Source: Planosporangium thailandense
Lineage (GTDB): Bacteria > Actinomycetota > Actinomycetes > Mycobacteriales > Micromonosporaceae
Length of the DNA stretch: 64,000 nt
Reading direction: 5' to 3'
Assembly: GCF_011947195.1 (NCBI RefSeq)
Contig: NZ_JAATVY010000018.1
Location: forward strand, 1-64,000
Below, piece after piece: positions 42,926-51,906 of the stretch. The notes beneath the pieces are model-generated. The model did not search any database. It was given only the letters and a program-made list of their open reading frames with translations, and was not told the DNA's origin. Position 1 is the stretch's first letter. Each line of letters starts with the position of its first letter. The translations under genes were made by a program, and so were the position numbers.

Positions 42926-43771
42926 ATGGCGATCACTGAACCGCAAGCGGACGACGCTCTCGCGGACTTCTCGACACGGCTTATCGACATCGAGGGCGTC
43001 ACCAAGACCGTCTACGTCGGCGGGTCCGGGCCGGCTGTCGTGCTGATGCCGGAGATGCCCGGCATCAGCCCGGACGTCGCCCGCCTGGCGCGCTGGATTC
43101 GAGACGCGGGATTCACGGTCTACCTTCCGTCGCTGTTCGGTATCGACGGCGCCTTCCCCAGCACCGCCGACGGGGAGAAGGTCGTCCGCCGCGCCTGCGT
43201 CAGCGCCGAGTTCCGCGCGTTCGCCGGTGGCGGCACAAGCCCGATCACGGCCTGGCTTCGCGGGTTGGCCAGGACGGCGCTGGCCGAGTGCGGCGGGCCC
43301 GGCGTGGGAGCGATCGGGCTGTGCTTCACCGGCAACTTCGCGCTCACCATGACACTCGAACCGGCCGTCATCGCGCCTGTGGTCAACCATCCCTCGCTGC
43401 CACTGGACGACCCCGCCGGGCTGGAGATCAGCGACGAGGACGCCGCGATGGTGCGCGAGCGCATCGAGCGTGATGGGCTGACGGTGCTCGCCTACCGTTT
43501 CGACAACGACCGGTGGTGCACCGGCCAACGGTTCGCCGCCTACCGGGCGCTCCTCGGCGACGCGTTCGACGGACGCGTCGTCCCGGGCGAGACGGCCAAC
43601 CCCGAGCCACCCCCGTTCTTCCGTGATGTCGTCGGCTGCCCCCACAGCGTCGTCACAGCCCATCTCGTCGACCAGCAGGGACACCCCACACTGCGCGCCC
43701 GAGACGAGATCCTGGCCTTCCTGGCCGAACGGCTCGGCCACGACGATCCAAGGGGGCATGAGACGCATTGA
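42926..43771 (+). CDS. Dienelactone hydrolase family protein
   Basis: A 281-residue alpha/beta hydrolase. The nucleophile elbow is IGLCFTGNF (Cys), the likely acid is in RFDNDRWC, and the base is the His of DQQGHPTLRA. The ATG at 42926 begins MAITEPQADD; the frame is open back to 42872. A GlxA-type regulator is divergent across 74 bases and probably controls it. It is not closely similar to the dienelactone hydrolase at 4536. Substrate unknown. Confidence 0.82.
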   Translation: MAITEPQADDALADFSTRLIDIEGVTKTVYVGGSGPAVVLMPEMPGISPDVARLARWIRDAGFTVYLPSLFGIDGAFPSTADGEKVVRRACVSAEFRAFAGGGTSPITAWLRGLARTALAECGGPGVGAIGLCFTGNFALTMTLEPAVIAPVVNHPSLPLDDPAGLEISDEDAAMVRERIERDGLTVLAYRFDNDRWCTGQRFAAYRALLGDAFDGRVVPGETANPEPPPFFRDVVGCPHSVVTAHLVDQQGHPTLRARDEILAFLAERLGHDDPRGHETH

Positions 43772-43825
43772 CGTACTCTCATGCCGCATTCCGCGCGGTT
43801 CTTGGCGGGCGGGCGCTCACGCCCG
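43756..43825 (+). terminator. Two small hairpins after the hydrolase gene
   Basis: GCATGAG/CTCATGC (43756-43762, 43778-43784) spans the stop codon. CGGGCG-ctca-CGCCCG (43810-43825) follows. Neither has a T-run; together they may end the transcript. Confidence 0.45.
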
Positions 43826-43925
43826 ACCGCGACTCTGCGCTGACGAGCCCGTTCGTGTGACATGCCTCGCACGGTGACCACCCGGCTGGCCACGGCAATA
43901 GGGACACACTCAGTAAGCACGGCTG

Positions 43926-44924
43926 TCACGGGGTCGGTGGCCCCACCTGGACCTTGCGGCCGACGCCGGCCCGGAACTGCGCGAGGGCGTCGGCGTACGC
44001 CTCGAGCGGGAACCGGTGGCTGATGAAGACCTCGGGCCGCAACACGCCGCCGACGAACAGCTCGCCGGCCCGCTCGTAGCTGTGCAGCACCGCCATCGAG
44101 CCCGTAATCGTGATCTCCTGGTTATAGATCTTGTACGGCTCGACGGTCACCCGCGCTCCGTAGTCGGCCACGCCAAACTGCAGGAACGTGCCGCCCCGGC
44201 CGACACGCCGCAGCCCGTCGGAGATGGCCGCCTCGACGCCAGTGCAGTCGATGACGACGTCCCAGCCGCGCGGCGCCTCCAGTTCGTCGGCGCTCGTCAC
44301 CGCGGCGGTGCAGCCCAGCAGCTTCGCCGTCGCCAGCCGCTCCGGGTTGAGGTCGACCATCGACACGCTGGCCGCCCCCGCCCGCTTCGCCAGCTCCATC
44401 ATCATCAGGCCCATCGTGCCGGAGCCGTAGATGAGGTAGTGGTCGGCCATCCGGCGCGGCAGCACGTCGAAGCCGCGTACCGCGCACGACAGCGGCTCGA
44501 TGAGCGCCGCGTCGGCGACGGCGACCCCGGCCGGCAGCCGGTAGCAGTTCTTCACCGGCGCGAGCGCGTACTCGGCGGCGCCGCCCGGCACGCTGATGCC
44601 GATGCCGCCCCAGTTCTCGCACAGGTTGCCGCGGGCCCGGCGGCAGTAGTAACACTCTCCGCAGTGCAGCGACGGGTCGACGGCGACCGCGTCGCCGACG
44701 CGCACCTCGGTGACGTCGGCGCCCACCTCGACGACCTCACCCGCGAACTCGTGGCCGGGCACGATCGGGTACGCGGGCGCGAACTCGCCGTCCATGATGT
44801 GCAGGTCGGTGCCGCAGATCCCGCAGCCGGCGACGCGGACGACCACGTCCCGTGGGCCGGGCGTCGGATCCGGAACGGTCTGGATCTCGATTAGACCGGG
44901 CTCGACGATGACGGCTGCTTTCAT
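43926..44924 (-). CDS. Zinc-dependent polyol/sugar alcohol dehydrogenase
   Basis: A 332-residue medium-chain dehydrogenase that probably oxidises an imported sugar alcohol with NAD. The catalytic zinc site is GCGICGTDLHI with PGHEFAGEV. The structural zinc site has four cysteines in HCGECYYCRRARGNLC, and the NAD fold shows IYGSGTMGLMMMELAKRAGA. The ATG at 44924 overlaps the stop of the upstream permease as ATGA. Being the last gene of a polyol importer operon points to sorbitol, mannitol, xylitol or arabitol. Confidence 0.92.
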   Translation of the reverse strand: MKAAVIVEPGLIEIQTVPDPTPGPRDVVVRVAGCGICGTDLHIMDGEFAPAYPIVPGHEFAGEVVEVGADVTEVRVGDAVAVDPSLHCGECYYCRRARGNLCENWGGIGISVPGGAAEYALAPVKNCYRLPAGVAVADAALIEPLSCAVRGFDVLPRRMADHYLIYGSGTMGLMMMELAKRAGAASVSMVDLNPERLATAKLLGCTAAVTSADELEAPRGWDVVIDCTGVEAAISDGLRRVGRGGTFLQFGVADYGARVTVEPYKIYNQEITITGSMAVLHSYERAGELFVGGVLRPEVFISHRFPLEAYADALAQFRAGVGRKVQVGPPTP

Positions 44925-45724
44925 TTGACGGCTCCCATTGACAGTCCGCGTACCAGCTTGTTCTGCGCCAGCCAGCCGGCCAGCAGCACGGGGAGGGACA
45001 CCAGCGTCGCGGCGGCGCACAGCCGGGCGAGGAACAGCCCCTCCGAGGAGATGAACCCGACCAGGAAGATCGGCGCCGTACCGGATCGGGTGGCGGTCAG
45101 GTTGACGGCGAAGAAGAACTCGTTCCAGGCGAAGATGAAGCAGATCAACGCCGTGGCGGCGATTCCGGGCGACACGATCGGCCCGATCACCTTGCGGATC
45201 GTCAGTCCGAGCCCGGCGCCGTCGACCGCGGCCGCCTCGACGACCGAGCGCGGCACCTCCAACAGGAACGAGCGCATCATCCACACCGCGAGCGGCAGGT
45301 TCATCGCGGTGTAGAGGATGACCATCGTCCAGATGTTGTCGAGCATCCCCAACTGCTTGACCACGAGATAGATCGGCAGCAGCGCGGCGACGGCCGGCAG
45401 CATCTTCGTGGAGATGAAGAAGAACAGGGCGTCGCGCCACTTGCCGACCGGCCGCATCGACAGCGCGTACGCCGCCGGCGTGGCCAGCACCAGCACCAGC
45501 AGCGTGGAGAACCCGCTGGCCATCAGTGAGTTCAGCAGGTACGGCGTGACGTTGCGGCCGAAGATCTGCCGGTACTGGTCCAGCGTCGGGTGGAACAGCC
45601 AGGCCGGCGGGTTGCTCGCCGCGTCCTGCTCCCGCTTGAACCCGGTCAGCACCATCCACAGCACCGGGAAGACGAAGACGATGCCGACCGCCCACGCGGT
45701 GACCGTCCAGGCCGCCTTTCTCAT
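44921..45724 (-). CDS. Polyol ABC transporter permease (SmoG/MalG type)
   Basis: One of two membrane subunits of the CUT1 importer, 267 residues with six hydrophobic segments. The EAA loop that docks on the ATPase reads EAAAVDGAGLGLTIRKVIGPIVSPG. The ATG at 45724 overlaps the stop of the first permease and the gene's own stop overlaps the dehydrogenase. No ATPase gene lies in the cluster, so a shared MsiK-type ATPase elsewhere is expected. Confidence 0.93.
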   Translation of the reverse strand: MRKAAWTVTAWAVGIVFVFPVLWMVLTGFKREQDAASNPPAWLFHPTLDQYRQIFGRNVTPYLLNSLMASGFSTLLVLVLATPAAYALSMRPVGKWRDALFFFISTKMLPAVAALLPIYLVVKQLGMLDNIWTMVILYTAMNLPLAVWMMRSFLLEVPRSVVEAAAVDGAGLGLTIRKVIGPIVSPGIAATALICFIFAWNEFFFAVNLTATRSGTAPIFLVGFISSEGLFLARLCAAATLVSLPVLLAGWLAQNKLVRGLSMGAVK

Positions 45725-46656
45725 CGCCCCTCCTCCATCCGGAACAGGCTGGAGATGACCCGCAGCGCGAACGTGGCCACGACGATCGTGCCGATGACCA
45801 CCACGACCCCGGCCGCGGCCGCCTCGCCGTACTCGAACTTGCGGAACGTGGTCAGGTAGATCTCGTACGGCAGGTTGGTCGTCGCCGTACCCGGGCCACC
45901 CTGGGTGATGGTGAAGACCGCGTCGAACGTCTGCACCAGGTAGATCGAGCCGAGCAGGGCGCCCAGCTCCAGGTACTGCCGCAGGTGCGGCAGCGTCATG
46001 TGGGTGAAGACCTGCCGCGCCGACGCGCCGTCCACCCGGGCCGCCTCGAGGACCTCCTCGCTCTGGCTCTGCAGCCCGGCCAGCAGGATCAGCATCATGA
46101 ACGGGGTCCACTGCCAGACGAGGGTCGCCACCACGGCCACCATCGGGTAGCTGGACACCCAGTCGGTATGCCCACCCAGCAGGCCATTGATCAGACCGTA
46201 CGCCGGGTTGTAGATGGCGTGCTTCCACAGCAGCGCCGCGGCCATCGGCATCACCAGGAACGGCGTGATGAGCAGCGTCCGCACGACGCTCCGGCCGGGG
46301 AACCTGCGGTCGAGCAGGACAGCCAGGCCGAGGCCGAGGAGCAGTGACACGAGTACCGCGCCGGCCGTCAGCACGATCGTGTTGACCAGCGCGGCGCGCA
46401 GCCGCGCGTCGGTGAGGACGCTGGCATAGTTGGCGAGACCCACGAAGTGGCGCTCGCCGGGACGCAGCGCGTTCCAGCCGAGCGTGGACAGATAGAGCGT
46501 GACGAGGAACGGCACCTGCGTCACGATGATCGCGAAAATCAGTGCCGGCAGCAGCGGCAGCCGGCGTGCCCAGCGGTCCCGCGCGTCGGCGCGCTTCGGT
46601 TGCGTCACCGCGCGGGCACCGGCCGGCGCGGCGCCGGTGGCAATCGCCTGAGTCAC
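45721..46656 (-). CDS. Polyol ABC transporter permease (SmoF/MalF type)
   Basis: Second CUT1 membrane subunit, 311 residues with six hydrophobic segments after a basic N-terminus. EAA loop: EAARVDGASARQVFTHMTLPHLRQ. The substrate-facing half has FDAVFTITQGGPGTATTNLPYEIY. GTG 46656 has GGGAGG ten bases upstream, spaced from the binding-protein gene by 61 bases. Confidence 0.93.
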   Translation of the reverse strand: MTQAIATGAAPAGARAVTQPKRADARDRWARRLPLLPALIFAIIVTQVPFLVTLYLSTLGWNALRPGERHFVGLANYASVLTDARLRAALVNTIVLTAGAVLVSLLLGLGLAVLLDRRFPGRSVVRTLLITPFLVMPMAAALLWKHAIYNPAYGLINGLLGGHTDWVSSYPMVAVVATLVWQWTPFMMLILLAGLQSQSEEVLEAARVDGASARQVFTHMTLPHLRQYLELGALLGSIYLVQTFDAVFTITQGGPGTATTNLPYEIYLTTFRKFEYGEAAAAGVVVVIGTIVVATFALRVISSLFRMEEGR

Positions 46657-46717
46657 GTACCCGGCCCTCCCATCCGGTGGTGGGGCGCGCCACCGTGCGG
46701 CGGCGCGCCCACTGCCC

Positions 46718-48097
46718 TTATTTCCGGTACTTCTTCGCGACGTCCTCGGCCAGCTTCTGGCCGTTGGCGAGGGCCTGGTCGACCGGTGTTCCGTTCGCGA
46801 TGCACGCGGCGACGTCCTGGGACACCTTCGTACCGAGGTCGGCGAACTCCGGGATGTCGACGAACTGCACGCCGACCGTCGGCCGCGGCTGCACGCCGGG
46901 GTTGACCGGATCAGCCTCCTCGATGGCCTTGAGCGTGACGTCGGAGAACGCCTTGGCCGAGTCCGTGTACTGCGGGATGTCGTACGTGGACTTCCGCTTG
47001 CCGGCCGGCACCCGCGACCAGCCCAGCTTCTCGCCGACCAGCTTCTCGTAGTCCTTGCTCGTCGCCCAGGAGATGAACTTCCAGGCGGCGTCGGCCTTCT
47101 TGGTGGTCTTGGGCATCGCCCAGGCCCACGCCCACAGCCAGCCCGAGGACTTGGTCTTCACGACCGGGGCGTACACGTAGCCGACCTTGCCGGCGACCTT
47201 GCTCGCGTTGGGGTCCTCGAGGGTACCGGCGGCCGAGGTGGCGTCGTACCACATCGCGGCCTTGCCCTGGCCGAAGGTGTTGAGGCACTCGGTGAACCCG
47301 GCCTGCGATGCGCCGGACTCCCCGTGCTGGCGGATCAGGTCGACGTAGAACTTCACCGCGTCGGTGAACTCCGGCGCGTTGACCTTCGGGGTCCAGTCCT
47401 TGTCGAACCAGGTGCCACCGAAGGTGTTGACCACCGTGGTGAGCGGGGCGAACATCTCGCCCCAGCCGGGCAGGCCGCGCAGGCAGATGCCCGCGACGCC
47501 GGCCGTCTTGTCCTCGGCCTTGGCGGCCAGGTCCGCCACCTGCTGCCAGGTGGGCCGCTCCGGCATCGTCAGGCCCTTCGCGGCGAAGATGTCCTTGTTG
47601 TACATGAGGAACGACGACTCGCCGTAGAACGGAGCGGCGTACATCTTGCCGTCCTCGCCCGACAGTGACTTCACCATCGGATCGAGCAGGTCGCCCTTGT
47701 CGTAACCGCTGTCGGAGTCGGCGTAGCTGGACAGCTCGTGCAGCCAGCCGTTCTTGGCCCAGATCGGCACCTCGTACGCGCCGATCGTCGCCACGTCGTA
47801 CTGCCCGCCCTGGGTGGCGACGTCCTGGGTCACCTTGTCGCGCAGTTCGTTCTCGGGCAGGATCGTGAACTTCACCGTGATGCCGGTCTGCTTGGTGAAG
47901 TTGTCGGCCGTGAGCTTGGCGATGTCTTCCATCTGCGGGTTGCCGACCATCAGCGCTGTGATGGTCTTGTCGCTACCGCTGCCCGAACCGGTATCGCCGG
48001 CGCCCGAGCAGCCACTGAGCGCGAGGGCGACCGTGGCCGCGCCGGCCAGGAACGCTAAGGCGGGCGCGGAGCGCCTTCTTCTCCCCATTTTTCGCAC
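46718..48097 (-). CDS. Polyol ABC transporter substrate-binding lipoprotein (SmoE type)
   Basis: Extracellular binding lipoprotein of 459 residues. The basic start MRKMGRRRRSAP is followed by a hydrophobic core and lipobox ALSGC, then a Gly/Ser linker and the type 1 binding fold (ITALMVGNPQMEDIAKL, MYAAPFYGESSFLMYNKDIF, AAMWYDATSAAGTLEDP). The GTG at 48097 has GGAGG six bases upstream. First structural gene of the operon; the DeoR regulator lies 86 bases upstream on the same strand. Binding-pocket residues do not let me choose between sorbitol, mannitol and xylitol. Confidence 0.92.
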   Translation of the reverse strand: MRKMGRRRRSAPALAFLAGAATVALALSGCSGAGDTGSGSGSDKTITALMVGNPQMEDIAKLTADNFTKQTGITVKFTILPENELRDKVTQDVATQGGQYDVATIGAYEVPIWAKNGWLHELSSYADSDSGYDKGDLLDPMVKSLSGEDGKMYAAPFYGESSFLMYNKDIFAAKGLTMPERPTWQQVADLAAKAEDKTAGVAGICLRGLPGWGEMFAPLTTVVNTFGGTWFDKDWTPKVNAPEFTDAVKFYVDLIRQHGESGASQAGFTECLNTFGQGKAAMWYDATSAAGTLEDPNASKVAGKVGYVYAPVVKTKSSGWLWAWAWAMPKTTKKADAAWKFISWATSKDYEKLVGEKLGWSRVPAGKRKSTYDIPQYTDSAKAFSDVTLKAIEEADPVNPGVQPRPTVGVQFVDIPEFADLGTKVSQDVAACIANGTPVDQALANGQKLAEDVAKKYRK

Positions 48098-48183
48098 AGC
48101 AGACCTCCACGTGGGGGTGTTGGAACGGTGGTGGGTGTGAACGATGAGCGGACTGGTGGTGTCGCCCGGTCAGCCGGGCGCGG

Positions 48184-48945
48184 TCATACCCGGATCACGT
48201 TGGGTCCGAGAAGCGAATAGCGGTGCGCCTCCAGAGCGGGCAGCGCGGAGTCGGTCACGATCGTGTCGAAGTCGGTGACCTCCGCGAACCGGCAGAAGGT
48301 GCTCACCCCGAACTTGGTGTGGACGCCGGCGAACACCCGGCGGCGGGCGACCCGGACGACCTGCGACTTCACGTCCGCCACCGCCGGGTCGGGGGTGGTC
48401 AGTCCGTGTTCCCGGGAGATTCCGTTGGCGCCGACGTACGCCAGGTCGATGACGAAGCCGGCCAACATCCTGGTGGCCCAGTGATCAACGGTGGCGAGGG
48501 TGCGGCCGCGTACCCGCCCGCCGAGGAGGAGCACGGTGTTGGAGGTCGAGGTCGACAGCGTCGCTGCCGTGCTCAGCGACGCCGTGACCACCGTCAACTG
48601 CCGGTCGGTCGGCAGCGCCTCGGCGATCAACTGCGGCGTGAACCCCTCGTCGATGAAGACCGTCTCGGCGTCCCCGAGCAGTTCGGCGGCTGCCGCGGCG
48701 ATCCGCCGCTTCTCGGGTACCTGACGCGTGGTCCGCATGGCGAGGGTCGTCTCGAACCTGGCGGTCTCCACCGGGTACGCGCCGCCGTGGGTGCGCCGGA
48801 CCAGCCCGTGCTTTTCCAGCACGCGCAGATCACGCCGGATGGTCTCCGGCGCCACCGCCAGGTCGGCGGCGAGCTTGGCCACGTCGACGGCGCCGTCCCG
48901 GCGGGCCTGGCTCAGGATCCGGTGCTGTCGCTCCTCCGTGTTCAC
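48184..48945 (-). CDS. DeoR-family regulator of the polyol operon
   Basis: A 253-residue repressor. The helix-turn-helix spans VDVAKLAADLAVAPETIRRDLRVLEKHGLVRRTHGGA, the classic DeoR signature. The C-terminal sugar-phosphate isomerase-like domain has VFIDEGFTPQLIAEAL and TVVTASLSTAATLS. It heads the polyol operon, so the effector is probably a phosphorylated sugar from that path. A short inverted repeat ATGT-cta-ACAT lies 53 bases upstream. Confidence 0.92.
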   Translation of the reverse strand: MNTEERQHRILSQARRDGAVDVAKLAADLAVAPETIRRDLRVLEKHGLVRRTHGGAYPVETARFETTLAMRTTRQVPEKRRIAAAAAELLGDAETVFIDEGFTPQLIAEALPTDRQLTVVTASLSTAATLSTSTSNTVLLLGGRVRGRTLATVDHWATRMLAGFVIDLAYVGANGISREHGLTTPDPAVADVKSQVVRVARRRVFAGVHTKFGVSTFCRFAEVTDFDTIVTDSALPALEAHRYSLLGPNVIRV

Positions 48946-49451
48946 CCCGCACCTCCCTCCGGCGCCGCGCCGTCATCCGGCGTTGATCGGTGACCAAATG
49001 TCTAACATCTGTACGACGATGTGAGTGGGCTCACAGGGAGATCATCCTCGCCTGCTTTTGCCCGTTCGGACAGTCCGCGGTGAGGGCTCGAATCGCCACA
49101 ATGCGGGCAACACGACATGAACCGCATGCCCGATCGGGCACGCCTCGCGCCCGGTTAGCGCCCGGTTCTCCCGTGTGGGCGAATGGAGGGCCACGCGACA
49201 ACGGGGCACCCCGCGTGATGGTCACGGGCGGGGACGACCACACGGGACGATCGGTGATCGCCTTGCCACCGACACACCGCACTCAATCCCGCGTTTGCCG
49301 TGCTCAGCTTGGTAACGTGCGGCCAATCCTGGGCCGTATCCCCTCCGTGGCGCAGGGCTGACAACGGAAACGCCCAACGTCTGCTCGCTCGGGAACGACG
49401 TCCCGTCGGCGGGAAGCCGCGCGTACGTGCCCGAACTTACGGAGGCGATCC
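48946..49451. promoter_or_regulatory. Divergent region between DeoR and the DivIVA-like gene
   Basis: 506 bases with no credible gene; a 123-codon open frame inside lacks typical coding composition. ATGT-cta-ACAT at 48998-49008 is a possible DeoR site. A run of A/T-bearing sequence at 48985-49030 probably holds the DeoR promoter. I see nothing else. Confidence 0.5.
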
Positions 49452-50159
49452 GTGACAGACAACCGGATCAAGGATGGTGTCACAGCGATGTTCAACGGAA
49501 GGGTGACTCCGGACATCACCGTCCTGGAGCCTCCACGGGTCGCGCTGGAGCCCGGCCACCCGAACCAGGCCGTTCAAGTGCTGGCCATGGCGCAGCGCAC
49601 GGCTGACGAGTATGTCCAGAACGCGCAGCGGCGCGCGGACAACATCCGCGCGGATGCGCTGGCGGCCGCCGAGCAGATCGTCCACGACGCCGAGGTGCAC
49701 GCTGACAAATTGCGGCATGAGGCGGACAAGGTGCTCGGCGCGGCGCGCGAGGCCGCCGAGCAAACGGCGCGGGAGGCCCGGGCGCGCGTGGAGGAGTCGC
49801 AGCGGGACTCCGACACCATCGTGGCGAAGGCACGGGCGCAGGCGGCGACGATAGCGGCCAAGGCGGAGGAGTACGCGCTGGAGCTGAAGCAGCAGGCCCA
49901 GCGGCGCTACGACGACGTCGTGGGCAGCCTGGCCTTCAGGCGCGAGGCCCTGCAGCAGCAGATCGAGGCTCTGGAGCGGTTCGACCGCGAGTACCGGGCT
50001 CGGCTGACGGCGTTCATGCAGGGTCAGTTGCGCGCCCTCTGGGTCGACCAGCCCCAGGTAACCGGTGAGTTCGACTCTCCTCGCGCGGAGATGTCGGACA
50101 GGTCCGTGGTACGGGACCAGCCGGCGCCCGAAACGTCGACCGCGTCCGGATCCGTGTGA
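49452..50159 (+). CDS. DivIVA-like coiled-coil protein
   Basis: A 235-residue, mostly helical cytoplasmic protein. Residues 40-200 form a continuous Ala/Glu/Arg-rich coiled coil (QRRADNIRADALAAAEQIVHD), as in DivIVA/Wag31-type scaffold proteins of polar growth. The N-terminal DivIVA membrane-binding motif is not clear, so it is a relative rather than Wag31 itself. GTG 49452 has GGAGG six bases upstream. A 12-bp terminator hairpin follows. It is a lone gene. Confidence 0.75.
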   Translation: MTDNRIKDGVTAMFNGRVTPDITVLEPPRVALEPGHPNQAVQVLAMAQRTADEYVQNAQRRADNIRADALAAAEQIVHDAEVHADKLRHEADKVLGAAREAAEQTAREARARVEESQRDSDTIVAKARAQAATIAAKAEEYALELKQQAQRRYDDVVGSLAFRREALQQQIEALERFDREYRARLTAFMQGQLRALWVDQPQVTGEFDSPRAEMSDRSVVRDQPAPETSTASGSV

Positions 50160-50191
50160 CGCCAGGGCCGGGAGCCCCGCAACGGCCGCCC

Positions 50192-50228
50192 TACACGTCG
50201 CGGAGACCTGCTGTCCCCGCGACGTGTA
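50192..50228 (+). terminator. 12-bp hairpin terminator after the coiled-coil gene
   Basis: TACACGTCGCGG (50192-50203) and CCGCGACGTGTA (50217-50228) are exact complements around 13 bases. It lies 33 bases past the stop codon. The next 130 bases to the convergent gene hold nothing I recognise. Confidence 0.8.
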
Positions 50229-50359
50229 AGGCTCCAGCGCCCCCGCCACTTGCCGGGCCGCGCACAGCTGCGTCTGAGCACGGCAGCACGGTGCGGTGGT
50301 GGGTATACATGCCGATGAACGTGCGGATCGGCGGCATTCTGGGAGTGGCGGGTCGCCGT

Positions 50360-50950
50360 TCAGGTTTGGGCTATGGGGCGACCGACCGTGAGCGCATCGC
50401 GGATCGTTGGGTCCAGGGAGTGGAAGGCGGCGTCGGGCTCGGCGCCCACCGCGTCGAGCACGCTGCTGAAGAAGCAGCGGGCCGCTGCGGCGAGGATGAC
50501 GTCGAGGATGTCCCCGTCGTCCACACCGAGGTCGCGGAGTTCGGCAAGGTCGTTCTCGGTCATGTGGGCCGCTCCGGCGGCCACCTTGTCCGCCAGCGCC
50601 ATGACCGCCCGATCAACCGGTGCCAATGTGGCCGCAGCGGGTGCGGTGACGATGGTCGAGACGGCTGCCGGACCGTCGAACTGCTCGGCGAGCACCTTGC
50701 CGTGGGCGAGTGAGCAGTAGCTCGACCGCAGCCGGAGTGCCGCTGCGACGGTGGCCAACTCGTAACGGCGCGGATCCATCGACGCCTTGATTGCGCCATT
50801 GAGGGCGCGCCACGCCTCCAGCACCGCCGGTCGGTTGGCGAAGACCCGCGTGTAGTTGGCGACGTAGCCGAGAGTTTCCCGGTCGCGGTCGTAAACAGCC
50901 GCCACTTCTCCGGTGGCACCATCGTCGGGCGGCGTCCGAATCCAGCTCAT
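50360..50950 (-). CDS. AhpD/carboxymuconolactone decarboxylase-like protein
   Basis: A 196-residue all-helical protein of the AhpD-like (CMD) superfamily. The active-site region reads SSYCSLAHGKVLAE, giving Cys-x3-His but only one cysteine in place of the CxxC of AhpD, so a peroxidase-linked role with a single thiol is likely. ATG 50950 begins MSWIRTPPDD, the standard opening of peroxidase-related members. It is a lone gene convergent with the coiled-coil gene. Confidence 0.85.
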   Translation of the reverse strand: MSWIRTPPDDGATGEVAAVYDRDRETLGYVANYTRVFANRPAVLEAWRALNGAIKASMDPRRYELATVAAALRLRSSYCSLAHGKVLAEQFDGPAAVSTIVTAPAAATLAPVDRAVMALADKVAAGAAHMTENDLAELRDLGVDDGDILDVILAAAARCFFSSVLDAVGAEPDAAFHSLDPTIRDALTVGRPIAQT

Positions 50951-51142
50951 CCGCCGACCATAGACCCGAACCGCGACCGCGAGAAGGCGCCAGCCGCGCC
51001 GGTGTCGGTGCAGGCCAAGCGGGCAATGGTCCCTGCGACTCCACACCGACCGATTTGTACCCACTAACTCATCTCGCTGCCGCACTCAACTGCGCCGGTG
51101 TGAGCGACGAGGTGTCACGGCGGTCAACGGCGCACGGCATCG

Positions 51143-51388
51143 TCATCGCTCGCACCTTTCCGATGGACGGGACAGCCAGCCGAGAAATCGGTTATGCAGC
51201 GTCCCGGCCGGCGCGTCGTGCAGGTCGTCGGCTGCCTCGACGACGTAGGACGACATGAGCAGTGACAGGGAGGCCGGGGCGCGGTCGTACTCGGCAATCA
51301 ATTGACGCCGCCGGCTGAGGCACGGCCAGGACTGGTAACAAACGGCACAAGCCCAGCTCGGACGTAGCGGTACGTGCAGTGTCGTCAT
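51143..51388 (-). CDS. Small CxxCxxxWPC protein
   Basis: An 81-residue protein starting MTTLHVPLRPSWACAVC. It carries the motif WACAVCYQSWPCLSRRRQL, a likely zinc knuckle, then helices (LSLLMSSYVVEAADDLHD) and a closing RFLGWLSRP. Such small proteins are common beside regulators in actinomycetes; some are wrongly named flavin reductase. AGGAG lies seven bases before the ATG at 51388, which overlaps the previous stop as ATGA. It shares C-x2-C-x3-W-P-C with the protein at 7487. Confidence 0.75.
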   Translation of the reverse strand: MTTLHVPLRPSWACAVCYQSWPCLSRRRQLIAEYDRAPASLSLLMSSYVVEAADDLHDAPAGTLHNRFLGWLSRPSERCER

Positions 51389-51540
51389 GGGAGGCTCCTG
51401 CCCTGGCCGCATCCGGCGGGGCACCGGAGTGTCGCGCCGCATATGACGCACCAGCAACGTGACTGGCGGTACGTGACGAGCCCGGCAAGAAAGCCAACCG
51501 CTAACGCGGCGATGATCCCTGCGATCAAGCCATAACCCAT
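51385..51540 (-). CDS. 51-aa membrane protein with Cys-rich tail
   Basis: It begins MGYGLIAGIIAALAVGFLAG, one membrane helix with the N-terminus probably outside. A cytoplasmic tail CWCVICGATLRCPAGC follows, with five cysteines as two CxxC-like pairs, fit for a zinc ribbon. GAGG lies six bases before the ATG. It is coupled by ATGA overlap to the CxxCxxxWPC gene, so the two products may meet at the membrane. No family recognised. Confidence 0.65.
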   Translation of the reverse strand: MGYGLIAGIIAALAVGFLAGLVTYRQSRCWCVICGATLRCPAGCGQGRSLP

Positions 51541-51906
51541 GTTTCGCCTCAGCCCTTGATCCCCGCGATCGACTCGGTCACCACAGTGGCGACGCTCTAT
51601 CTCCACTGCGGCGACGCTCTGCAACGATGTTGCGATTACGACACGAGCTCGAATGGCACTGATGCCATAGCTGCACCAGCGATCGGTACCCCTACCGCCG
51701 TGGACCGTCACCCGCGATGCGCCGACGACACCCGCTCCCCGGTCTCCAGCGGTAGCTCCTTGCGACCTGTACAGGACCGTATGTCGATGCCATCTAGGTC
51801 CTCAAGTCCTCTATAGGACTTGAGTTTCAGATGACGCCATCGAATACCGGTACGGTGTTCAACACGAGTAGTCCTTCATAGGACAGCGCCCAGGATGGGA
51901 CAGGCC
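51541..51906. promoter_or_regulatory. Divergent control region with three GTCCT-N4-AGGAC operators
   Basis: 366 gene-free bases. Operator O1 (51801-51824) has 10-base arms CTCAAGTCCT and AGGACTTGAG around ctat. O2 (51871-51884) is GTCCT-tcat-AGGAC, 22 bases before the regulator ATG. O3 (51764-51777) is GACCT-gtac-AGGAC. The centres are 42 and 65 bases apart. This is the form of a GntR-type autoregulated promoter able to loop. Confidence 0.8.

Noticed and set aside
48990-49361. A 123-codon gene between deoR and the coiled-coil gene
   Set aside because: No family, atypical composition (many Cys, His, Met early) and no ribosome site; it overlaps the likely DeoR promoter.
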